A stretch of DNA of 21,798 bases, from the NCBI GenBank assembly GCA_002862325.1, contig PKCT01000170.1, positions 1-21,798 of the forward strand. Reading direction: 5' to 3'. Both the position numbers and the translations under genes were made by a program. Shown one piece after another: positions 6,110-12,641 of the stretch (positions are counted from its first letter, which is position 1; each line of letters begins with the position of its first letter). Below the pieces are notes generated by a model. It ran no database searches and was not told the origin of the DNA. It saw only the letters and a list, made by a program, of their open reading frames with translations. This DNA is from Phycisphaerae bacterium (GTDB lineage Bacteria > Planctomycetota > Phycisphaerae > Phycisphaerales > SM1A02).

Positions 6110-8395
6110 ATGAACGAACAGCACGAGCACAACGTGGACCCCGGTCTCGAGACGTCTTCGGATGCCACGAACGCTTCGGAGGAGCGGGGCGGCGACGTGT
6201 TGTCCCTGATCGCCGACGTCGAGTCGCATCTGGCGCGGATCCGAAACGTGCAGAACCGGCAACAGGACGAGTTCGCCGATCTGGCCGAACGTCAGCGTCG
6301 AGTGACGGCGGCGGAAGCCCTCGTCGAGGAACGCAGTGGCGAGCTCGAGCGTCTCCAGGACGAGATCGCCGAGACGCGATCCCGCATGGATTCGGAACGG
6401 AGCGAGTTCGATTCCGCGCGACGGGACTTCGAGGACGTCCAGGCGACGTATCGACGGGATGCGGAGACGCTGCTCCAGGACAAGCGTGCGCTCGAGGAGC
6501 TCGAGACCCGAAATCGGAACGACGCGAGTCAGAACAGCGAAGAGCGAAGCCGGCTCGAGGGTTGGTCGCAGGATCTCGAGGGCCGGGAGCGGGCCGCCGA
6601 AGAGCGGATCTCCGGAGTCGAACGGGATCGCGATCGCATGACGGAGGAGATGGAGCGAGCCGCCGCGGAATTCACCACGCGGCTCGAGGAGTACAAGGCC
6701 GGCGAGCAGGCCTTTCGCGAACAGCGAGAGTCTCTCGATCGAAGGGTCGGGGAGCTGTCGACCCGCATCTCCGAGCTCGAGAACGAGAAGTCCGTCGCGG
6801 AAGAGACGTGCGAGAGCGCTCGCGCCGATCTCGATGCCGCACACGAACGATGTCGATCGCTCGAAGAGGATCTCCAGACCAGGAGCGAAGCCACCTCCGA
6901 GTTGGAGCGGCGGCTTTCGGCCCAGGAGGACGTGATCGCCGAGGGCGTCGAAGCGCTCGCGATCGCGAAGTCCCGAGTGGCCGAGCTGGAGGCGGTGACC
7001 CAGGAGGACCAACGGCAGCTGCAGCTCGCCGGATCCAAGCTCGCCGAACTCGCGGAGGCGATCGCGGAGCAGGCACCGAGACTCGAGCGCGGCGCAGAAG
7101 CGATGGCGCTGGTCGCTGAACTGGAATCCGAACTTCAGAGGGTCCGCGAGGAGTCGAGGCAGGGACGCGAGGAGATCGAAGCACCGCTTCTGGCCCGTAT
7201 CTCGGATCTGGAGGCGGGACTGGAACTCGCCCGTAGGCGGGAAAGCGACGTGGACGCGACCGACGTGGATGTGGAGGCCCTCGTCGCGGAACGGACGCGG
7301 GAACTCCAGCACGCCTTGGATGCCGCGATCTCGCGTGCCGACCAGACCGGCGACGCCGATTCGGTGGCCAAGGGCGAGTTCGACGCGCTTCGAGCCGAAT
7401 GCGCTCGGCTGGAACGCCGTGGTGACGAGCTCGAGACCGCGCTGTCCATGACCAACGACCGTGGACAGGCGCAGGAGATGGCGAAACAGCTTCGCCGTCG
7501 GGCCGAGCGGGTGAGTGAGATCGCCCGCCATCTCGATCGACGCAAGGCTCGTCTGGGATCGATGCGATCCATCCTGAAGCGACGCGAGGAGCAGATCGCC
7601 AGCAGTGTGGGCGGCGTCGGTTCGCTCCATGAAAACCAGCGGATCGACGCGCAGCGACAGGAACTCGAAGAGGTTCGCGACTTCCTCGCTCGCAGTGAAC
7701 AGCAGATGGTTCGTCGCTGGGCCCGACCGAGAGCCTTCGCCACCGCGGCGTGGCTGCTCGTGCTCCTCGTTCTCTCCGCCGCGGCGGGGTGGATCGGCGT
7801 CGATCGCTTCATGCCCGGACCCGGCAGCGCTTCGGTCCTGCTCACCGCCAAGACGGCGGACGGAAGCGCCCTCACCGATCGTGCGGCCGAGGATTGGAAC
7901 ACCTGGCATCGGGCGCTCGCGACCGACCCCGCCTTCGTCACGCTGGTCCAGAAGCGACTCGCCATGCGAGGCATCGCCGACGGGAGCACCGAGACGAAGA
8001 CCGCCGATCTGCTCGCGAATCGACTGGCCTTCGAGGACGAGGGCGCGGGACGCATGCGACTGGTGCTCGCAGGAGCGGATCGACGCACGGTCGAGCCGAC
8101 CCTCGATGCGATCGCGACGACGATGGTCTCCGAATCATCCCGGCAGGCGCCGCGGCGGGAGCAGGGGGCTCGGGCCACGCTGCCCGCCGAACGTTCCGTG
8201 CACGCTGGTGGCGGATACGCGTCGACGGTCAACGATGCTCCGGATCGGGAAATGATGGTCCGGAGTGGTGCGGTCGCCGGCGGCTTCTTCCTGCTCTCGT
8301 TGATCGTGGTCGGACTGATCTATTCGATTCTCAGCCGCTCGAAGCGGGTCTTCGAGTCGCGAGAGTCCGGAAACGAGATCGCTTCGGCCGGTTGA
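6110..8395 (+). CDS. Long coiled-coil protein with C-terminal Wzz-like two-helix membrane module
   Basis: A 761-residue protein. Residues from about 30 to 530 are Glu/Arg/Leu-rich heptads with few Gly or Pro, as in a long parallel coiled coil. A membrane helix follows at about 542-563 (WLLVLLVLSAAAGWIGV). Next come about 150 extracytoplasmic residues, then a second helix at about 718-741 (FFLLSLIVVGLIYSIL) and a short basic tail. The two helices flanking an alpha/beta periplasmic stretch (LLANRLAFEDEGAGRMRLVL then DRRTVEPTLDAIATTM) resemble the Wzz/polysaccharide co-polymerase layout. Here, however, the coiled coil is N-terminal and would be cytoplasmic. The ATG at 6110 has GGAG six bases upstream; the frame is open to 5954 but that part is not heptad-like. 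Function unknown; a link from membrane to a cytoplasmic filament, or polysaccharide export, are guesses. Confidence 0.8.
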   Translation: MNEQHEHNVDPGLETSSDATNASEERGGDVLSLIADVESHLARIRNVQNRQQDEFADLAERQRRVTAAEALVEERSGELERLQDEIAETRSRMDSERSEFDSARRDFEDVQATYRRDAETLLQDKRALEELETRNRNDASQNSEERSRLEGWSQDLEGRERAAEERISGVERDRDRMTEEMERAAAEFTTRLEEYKAGEQAFREQRESLDRRVGELSTRISELENEKSVAEETCESARADLDAAHERCRSLEEDLQTRSEATSELERRLSAQEDVIAEGVEALAIAKSRVAELEAVTQEDQRQLQLAGSKLAELAEAIAEQAPRLERGAEAMALVAELESELQRVREESRQGREEIEAPLLARISDLEAGLELARRRESDVDATDVDVEALVAERTRELQHALDAAISRADQTGDADSVAKGEFDALRAECARLERRGDELETALSMTNDRGQAQEMAKQLRRRAERVSEIARHLDRRKARLGSMRSILKRREEQIASSVGGVGSLHENQRIDAQRQELEEVRDFLARSEQQMVRRWARPRAFATAAWLLVLLVLSAAAGWIGVDRFMPGPGSASVLLTAKTADGSALTDRAAEDWNTWHRALATDPAFVTLVQKRLAMRGIADGSTETKTADLLANRLAFEDEGAGRMRLVLAGADRRTVEPTLDAIATTMVSESSRQAPRREQGARATLPAERSVHAGGGYASTVNDAPDREMMVRSGAVAGGFFLLSLIVVGLIYSILSRSKRVFESRESGNEIASAG

Positions 8396-8555
8396 TCGGC
8401 ATCATCCCGACATTCCCCGCGGGTGGGGCTCGTGGAATCGGTCCATCCGAGAATCCGCGACCGGGTTTCCATTCGAGCGAAAGTCGGCCTGTCGAAGGAC
8501 CGATGCCAGGGGTGGACGGGCGATGTGGTTTCAGTCCCGTCGGAAAGGGCCTCCC

Positions 8556-8801
8556 ATGAAGCGAACGGAACTTCCAAACGGCTGGCACATGGTCGATGAA
8601 CGAGATTCCATCGAGGATCTCGAATCCGAGGCTCCGGCATCGTTCCCGTTTCCAGGAATGATGTCCGATTCGAGGCCGGCGGATGTCGAGCACGTTCTGC
8701 GGGTCGCCGACGACGCCTGTCGTCGAATCGAGGTTCTCGCCCGAAAACTCGACTGCATGCTGCCCAGCTCCGGCGATGACGAGGGACCTCGGGCCGCCTG
8801 A
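8556..8801 (+). CDS. Small hypothetical protein (81 aa)
   Basis: An 81-residue ORF with a fair Shine-Dalgarno sequence (GAAAGGG ending seven bases before the ATG). The first half is acidic and Pro-rich (SIEDLESEAPASFPFPG). The second half is a predicted helix (ADVEHVLRVADDACRRIEVLARKLD). Third positions are mostly G or C, as expected for coding DNA here. It follows the coiled-coil gene by 160 bases. Other frames are also open, so it may be spurious. No family recognised. Confidence 0.45.
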   Translation: MKRTELPNGWHMVDERDSIEDLESEAPASFPFPGMMSDSRPADVEHVLRVADDACRRIEVLARKLDCMLPSSGDDEGPRAA

Positions 8802-8844
8802 GCATCCCGCCCCGGCTTTCGAACCGAAATCTGAAATCGCGTCT

Positions 8845-8872
8845 AGGACACCTCAGAGGTGCGTTCTACACT
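8845..8872 (+). promoter_or_regulatory. Promoter of the secreted nuclease gene, with internal dyad
   Basis: AGGACA at 8845-8850 and TACACT at 8867-8872 are 16 bases apart and fit -35 and -10 boxes. Transcription would start near 8879, leaving a leader of about 66 bases. A dyad, CACCT-CAG-AGGTG (8849-8861), lies between the two boxes, where a regulator could compete with RNA polymerase. Confidence 0.4.
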
Positions 8873-8880
8873 GGATCCGA

Positions 8881-8894
8881 AGGTCGATCGACCT
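8881..8894. promoter_or_regulatory. 14-base perfect palindrome at the start of transcription (possible operator)
   Basis: AGGTCGATCGACCT is its own reverse complement and starts about two bases after the predicted transcription start of the secreted nuclease gene. A second, shorter palindrome, GGACCGGTCC, sits at 8909-8918. The position is typical of repressor operators. No candidate regulator is encoded nearby. Confidence 0.35.
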
Positions 8895-8944
8895 GTCGTT
8901 CCGGGTTTGGACCGGTCCTCGTGCCGACTTCGGAGGTTTTCCTG

Positions 8945-10834
8945 GTGCCGTGCATTCAAGATTCGACGTCCGAGGGGCGGAGAAACGGTCTCACCCGTTC
9001 GACGGCCATCCTCATGGTGGTCTCGAGCGTCTTTCTGGCGAGTACGGCCTGGGCGCAGGTTCGCGTGATGAGCTGGAACGTGGCCCGTCTTGGGGGTGAC
9101 GCGAACGCGGTCGAAGCGGTGTTCGCCGCCGCCGCGAACGACGACATCCCAGGATTCGCGAGCGCACCGGCGTTGATCGCGCTGCAGGAGGTGCCCTCCT
9201 CGATCGCCGGGACCATGCTCGCCCTGGTCAATGCCGGAATCCCCGGAGCCAGCTACGCCACGGCGACCTACACGTCGAGCGGATCGGAGAACAACGCGGG
9301 TGGAGCGCAGATGCTCATCTACCGCACGGATCTCTTCACGGAGATTCCATCCGGCCATCGAGACATCTTCACCGGCGCGGGCCGGGACTGCGATCGTTGG
9401 CAGCTCAGATCGAACGGGTCGACCGACGCGGCGGGGGTGATCTGGGTCTACAGCATGCACCTCAAGGCGAGCATCGGCAGCGAGAATGCTGAGGTCCGGC
9501 ACGACGGCGCCATCGCGGTCCGCAACGACGGCGACTCGCTGCCCGCGGGTTCCAACATCATCTACCTCGGCGACTTCAACGTCTACGACAACGACGAGCT
9601 GGCCTACCTGGAGTTCCTGGAAGCGGGCTCCGGTGTGGCGCAGGATCCACTCGGCACGGGTTCCTGGGGTGGATCGTCGAACGCGATCAAGCACACCCAG
9701 AGTCCTCGGCTCAACGGCGGCGATCTCGTCGGTGGCGGCATGGACGATCGCTTCGACCTGCAGCTCTACAGTCCGACGATGTTCGGTGGCGAGGGTTTCT
9801 CGGTGATCGACGGCAGCTATCGCGCCTTCGGCAACGACGGAAACCATTACAACGGGTCGATCAACTCGGGCAACAACTTCTACTTCCCCGGCGAGATCTC
9901 GCGATCCAATCAGCTCGCGGACGATCTCTTCGACGCGAGCGACCACATTCCGGTGCTGTGCGACCTCCAGATCCCCGGGCAGCTCTCCTGCGTGCTCTCG
10001 GAGAATCTCGGCCGGGTGGTGAGCGGCGGTTCCGCGTCGATCAACATCCTCGTCGCGAACTCCCGACAGGGATCGGATGCGGGCACGATCGACGAGGTGG
10101 ACTACCAGGTCTCCGGAGACGGGACGTTGGTCGGAGGCAGCTCCGGCGTGGCGCCGCTCCTCCCGAGCTTCGCCGTCGTACCGCTGTCGCTCGTGGGCGA
10201 CATCGAAGGCCCGTTCAACGCTTCGGCGTCCGTCACCTCCTCCTCGCCGGGCGTCAGCCAGCCGAGCTACTCCCTCCAGACCTCGGGTACGGCGATCCGG
10301 CCGGCGGTGCCGTCCTGGTCCGCCAAGACCGTGACGAGCAGCCGGATCGTGTCCGAGACCTCCGCTCCCGACGAGGGGATCCTGTTCATCGACGTCCCCG
10401 TCTACAACGCCCGCTGGGATGCGCTGCAGTCGTCGCTCGACCTCGACTCGATCTCCGGTCTGACCCTTGGATTCTTCAATTGGGACGGTCTCGGCGACTC
10501 GGTGACCGACACCAGCGGGCTCCTTCGGTTCGGCCTGAGCACCGATGGTCTGGCCGACGGCGTCTATGCGGTCGATCTGGTGGTGCAGTGTTCCGACGAG
10601 GACGTGCCCGGCGAGACGGTCCACACGCTTGATCTGCGACTGGAGGTCGAAATCGACTCCTCTGGAGACGGCGTGTTCGGCGATTTGAACGGCGACGGCG
10701 CCGTGAACGGCGCCGACCTCGGCCAGATGCTCGGAAGCTGGGGGATCTGCGTGGGGTGTCCGGCCGATCTCGATGGGAACGGCAGCGTGGATGGTGGCGA
10801 TCTCGGGCTCATCCTGGGTGCCTGGCTGCCCTGA
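8945..10834 (+). CDS. Exported endonuclease/exonuclease/phosphatase-family protein with dockerin-like tail
   Basis: A 629-residue exported protein. A signal peptide (basic residues about 12-18, hydrophobic about 21-32) ends ASTAWAQ, with likely cleavage near residue 38. The EEP domain (about 38-345) has all main motifs: SWNV (43-46), LQEV (80-83, metal-binding Glu82), MHLK (His172), GDFN (209-212), DDRF (267-270) and SDHIPV (332-337). In this superfamily these residues hold a metal and cut phosphodiester bonds, so a secreted nuclease is most likely; phosphatase or lipid substrates are possible. Two beta-rich regions follow. The C-terminus has two EF-hand-like repeats, DLNGDGAVNGADLG and DLDGNGSVDGGDLG, ending LGAWLP. 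The GTG at 8945 has GGAGG eight bases upstream, better than the GTG at 8921. Confidence 0.9.
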   Translation: MPCIQDSTSEGRRNGLTRSTAILMVVSSVFLASTAWAQVRVMSWNVARLGGDANAVEAVFAAAANDDIPGFASAPALIALQEVPSSIAGTMLALVNAGIPGASYATATYTSSGSENNAGGAQMLIYRTDLFTEIPSGHRDIFTGAGRDCDRWQLRSNGSTDAAGVIWVYSMHLKASIGSENAEVRHDGAIAVRNDGDSLPAGSNIIYLGDFNVYDNDELAYLEFLEAGSGVAQDPLGTGSWGGSSNAIKHTQSPRLNGGDLVGGGMDDRFDLQLYSPTMFGGEGFSVIDGSYRAFGNDGNHYNGSINSGNNFYFPGEISRSNQLADDLFDASDHIPVLCDLQIPGQLSCVLSENLGRVVSGGSASINILVANSRQGSDAGTIDEVDYQVSGDGTLVGGSSGVAPLLPSFAVVPLSLVGDIEGPFNASASVTSSSPGVSQPSYSLQTSGTAIRPAVPSWSAKTVTSSRIVSETSAPDEGILFIDVPVYNARWDALQSSLDLDSISGLTLGFFNWDGLGDSVTDTSGLLRFGLSTDGLADGVYAVDLVVQCSDEDVPGETVHTLDLRLEVEIDSSGDGVFGDLNGDGAVNGADLGQMLGSWGICVGCPADLDGNGSVDGGDLGLILGAWLP

Positions 10835-10942
10835 TCTAGCACCTTGCCGCGTCCCGGACGCCGATGAACCCGGTTCGAGGATGGGATCCGGCGACCGGAC
10901 TTCGAGAGTTCACGGGATTCAGGGCGCGTCCCCGACACGACA

Positions 10943-10970
10943 GAACGCCCGTCACGGGTGACGGGCGTTC
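10943..10970 (-). terminator. Strong hairpin terminator downstream of tRNA-Cys
   Basis: The arms GAACGCCCGTCAC and GTGACGGGCGTTC are perfect 13-base inverted repeats separated by GG. The hairpin starts four bases past the tRNA 3' end on the minus strand. After it the minus strand reads TGTCGTGTC, so the T-run is weak. The hairpin could also stop plus-strand transcription from the nuclease gene, whose stop lies about 110 bases away. Confidence 0.65.
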
Positions 10971-10974
10971 TCGA

Positions 10975-11048
10975 AGGCCGAGGTGGGATTCGAACCCACG
11001 AATCACGGATTTGCAATCCGTTCCCTTAGACCACTTGGGTACTCGGCC
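10975..11048 (-). tRNA. tRNA-Cys (GCA anticodon)
   Basis: On the minus strand the sequence folds into a full cloverleaf: acceptor GGCCGAG/CTCGGCC, D stem CCC/GGG with an AGTGGTCTA loop region, anticodon stem ACGGA/TCCGT with loop TTGCAAA, five-base variable loop, and T arm GTGGG-TTCGAAT-CCCAC. The anticodon is GCA, reading UGC and UGU. The discriminator base is U (10975), as expected for tRNA-Cys. CCA is not encoded. It is a single tRNA between two plus-strand genes, with its own -10 box and hairpin. Confidence 0.95.
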
Positions 11049-11057
11049 GGGTCCAGG

Positions 11058-11063
11058 AGTATA
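11058..11063 (-). promoter_or_regulatory. -10 box of tRNA-Cys
   Basis: Minus-strand TATACT runs from 11063 to 11058, nine bases before the tRNA 5' end, so transcription would start within about three bases of the mature tRNA. No convincing -35 hexamer is at 16-18 bases. Confidence 0.5.
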
Positions 11064-11102
11064 TCGGCTTCGTCGCAACGACACCTACGGCATTTCGGGG
11101 CG

Positions 11103-11108
11103 TAGCAT
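11103..11108 (+). promoter_or_regulatory. -10 box of the duplicated-domain gene (leaderless start)
   Basis: TAGCAT at 11103-11108 is followed by GTCGAGC and the ATG at 11116. The box overlaps the in-frame ATG at 11107, which argues for 11116 as the true start. ACGACA at 11078-11083 is a weak -35 candidate with a long 19-base spacer. Confidence 0.4.
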
Positions 11109-11115
11109 GTCGAGC

Positions 11116-12033
11116 ATGATCAACCACGCCGCGATTCCATCCATTCGCAGGACTGCCCGCGGCCTCGTCGCCGCGGTGGTCGCCATTGCATGTCCGGCCC
11201 AGTCGTCTTTCGCCCAGCAGGACTTCCCACCGCCGATCCGGCGGGTCGTGGTCCCCGATGGCGTCGAGCTCGAGGGACGAGCTCCGCTTCTTCGGGAGGG
11301 AGGAATCCTTCAGAAGGTGGTCGGGAGAATCAAGCGGGACGAGACGCTGGGGGTGTATCGATTCAGTCCGCGTCCGACGGAGCGGACCGTGGTCCAGCGG
11401 GAGTTGATCCTGCTTCCGAGTCGTGGACTCGAGGATCTCGTCCGCGTCGAGAAGGTGGTCGATACCGAAGGGGACCGGACGCTCGAGGAGGGGGAGTTCG
11501 AGGTCTCCGGGCGGGTGCTCGTCTATCGCGGACGGAACTTCCTGCTTCCCGAAGCGGTGGTTCCGATGTTCAAGTTGGACGACGTCGAGACGACGGCACC
11601 TCCGTCGGTTCCGACGCCGAACGCGGCTGGTCCCGACGACGACGAACTTGCGGAGCGTCTCGAGCGGGAACTCGAGGCTCGAATCGGCGCGGTGCCCAGG
11701 AGTCTCGACTTCAAAGAGGCGTTGCCGGTCACCGCGACGCCGATCGACGCGGGTACGAGATTCGTGGATCGACGCGGTCGAATCTCGCGTGATCCCGCGA
11801 GCGGCGTCTGGAGATTCGTCCTCGCGGGTGACGGCTCGGGGTCGGACGTCGCGAGCGTGATTCTTCTTCCGTGTCTCGAGCTCGAACGGCTCGAGCGTCT
11901 GGTTCGACAAGCCGACGTGCGCAGCGAGGTTCTGATCAGCGGTCGGATCTCCACCTTCCAGGGCCGGGTGTATCTCCTGCCGACGCTCGTCCGGGCGACC
12001 CGGGCCGGCCGTGGCATCGGCCCTGACCGCTGA
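11116..12033 (+). CDS. Exported protein with internally duplicated domain
   Basis: A 305-residue protein with a signal peptide (twin Arg at about 11-12, hydrophobic AAVVAIACPA core, likely cleavage near SSFA-QQ). The mature part holds two copies of one domain, at about 55-151 and 209-295. They share the order GRIxRDxxxGVYRF, then LLPxxxLExLxR, then SGRVxxYxGRxYLLP. Copy 1 has SGRVLVYRGRNFLLP and copy 2 has SGRISTFQGRVYLLP. An acidic, Pro-rich linker with DDDELAERLERELEAR joins them. The strands look like a small beta-barrel (OB-like) fold, but that is inference. I do not recognise a named family. The ATG at 11107 is the alternative start. The gene precedes the cyclophilin gene by 74 bases, with a hairpin between. 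Confidence 0.8.
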   Translation: MINHAAIPSIRRTARGLVAAVVAIACPAQSSFAQQDFPPPIRRVVVPDGVELEGRAPLLREGGILQKVVGRIKRDETLGVYRFSPRPTERTVVQRELILLPSRGLEDLVRVEKVVDTEGDRTLEEGEFEVSGRVLVYRGRNFLLPEAVVPMFKLDDVETTAPPSVPTPNAAGPDDDELAERLERELEARIGAVPRSLDFKEALPVTATPIDAGTRFVDRRGRISRDPASGVWRFVLAGDGSGSDVASVILLPCLELERLERLVRQADVRSEVLISGRISTFQGRVYLLPTLVRATRAGRGIGPDR

Positions 12034-12058
12034 TTCGCGAGCGAGTATCCTTCTCCGA

Positions 12059-12076
12059 CCGACGGTCATCCGTCGG
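12059..12076 (+). terminator. Short hairpin between the duplicated-domain gene and the cyclophilin gene
   Basis: CCGACGG-TCAT-CCGTCGG is a perfect 7-bp stem with a four-base loop, 25 bases past the upstream stop. The following bases are pyrimidine-rich (CATCATCCTTCTTCATT) but lack a clean T-run. It could end the upstream transcript or act in the cyclophilin mRNA leader, since a TATCCT box (12046-12051) lies just before it. Confidence 0.4.
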
Positions 12077-12107
12077 ACGCATCATCCTTCTTCATTCGGA
12101 GCACGAC

Positions 12108-12614
12108 TTGTCCTACCCCCGCGCAACCATCGAGACCAATCACGGCAACATCACCGTCGAGCTCTGGGACGACGTGGCGCCGAACCACGTGAAGAACCTT
12201 CTCACGCTCGGCGGAGAGGGGTTCTACGACGGCCTGGGATTCCATCGAATCCTGCCCGAGTTCGTGATCCAGGGTGGGTGCCCGAACACCAAGGAGGGGA
12301 GCGGTGGCATGCCCGGCACCGGAGGCCCCGGCCATCATCTCAAGGCCGAATTCAACGACCGCCGGCACGAGGAGGGGGTCCTCTCGATGGCGCGTTCGGC
12401 CGATCCGGACAGTGCGGGGAGCCAGTTCTTCATCTGTCTCGGCCGTGAGAAGTGCCAGCATCTCGACCGGGAGTACACGGCGTTCGGCAAGGTCGTCGAC
12501 GGGATCGACGTGGTTCGCTCGATCGCGGCGGTCGACATCGATCCGAGGTCCGGTGCGCCCACCGGCGAGATGCCCCGCATGACCGGCGGCATCCACGCCA
12601 TCGACGCGGAATAG
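12108..12614 (+). CDS. Cytoplasmic cyclophilin-type peptidyl-prolyl isomerase
   Basis: A 168-residue single-domain cyclophilin, the usual length for bacterial cytoplasmic members. It catalyses cis-trans isomerisation of X-Pro bonds during folding. Seen: TNHGNITVELWDDVAPNHV at the N-terminus, GFHRILPEFVIQGG with the catalytic Arg, and GVLSMARSADPDSAGSQFFI with the substrate-pocket Gln and Phe. There is no signal peptide. The start is a TTG at 12108 with GGAG six bases upstream; no in-frame ATG lies near, and the second residues (SYPRATIETNHG) fit the family. It converges on an exported cyclophilin gene 17 bases away. Confidence 0.93.
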   Translation: MSYPRATIETNHGNITVELWDDVAPNHVKNLLTLGGEGFYDGLGFHRILPEFVIQGGCPNTKEGSGGMPGTGGPGHHLKAEFNDRRHEEGVLSMARSADPDSAGSQFFICLGREKCQHLDREYTAFGKVVDGIDVVRSIAAVDIDPRSGAPTGEMPRMTGGIHAIDAE

Positions 12615-12641
12615 ACGGGGTCCCCCGTCGCTCAACGGGGG
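12614..12641. terminator. Overlapping hairpins between the convergent cyclophilin genes
   Basis: Three arms can pair in two exclusive ways: GACGGGG (12614-12620) with CCCCGTC (12623-12629), or CCCCCGT (12622-12628) with ACGGGGG (12635-12641, loop CGCTCA). The second overlaps the stop of the minus-strand gene. They lie between two converging stops, so a bidirectional terminator is plausible, although no T-run is present. Confidence 0.4.

Noticed and set aside
5897..7909. Very long minus-strand open frame continuing upstream of mqnE, antisense to the coiled-coil gene
   Set aside because: The upstream part has no family features, is Leu/Arg-rich in the way of a GC-rich antisense shadow, and mqnE has a clear start and -10 box at 5887-5900. 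The plus-strand heptad protein explains the DNA.
8843..10624. 593-codon minus-strand frame across the secreted nuclease gene
   Set aside because: No signal or domain; the plus strand carries a complete EEP domain and dockerin-like tail.
10864..11115. Longer N-terminus for the duplicated-domain gene, starting near 10864
   Set aside because: That extension would read through the terminator hairpin and the tRNA-Cys gene; the signal peptide begins after 11116.
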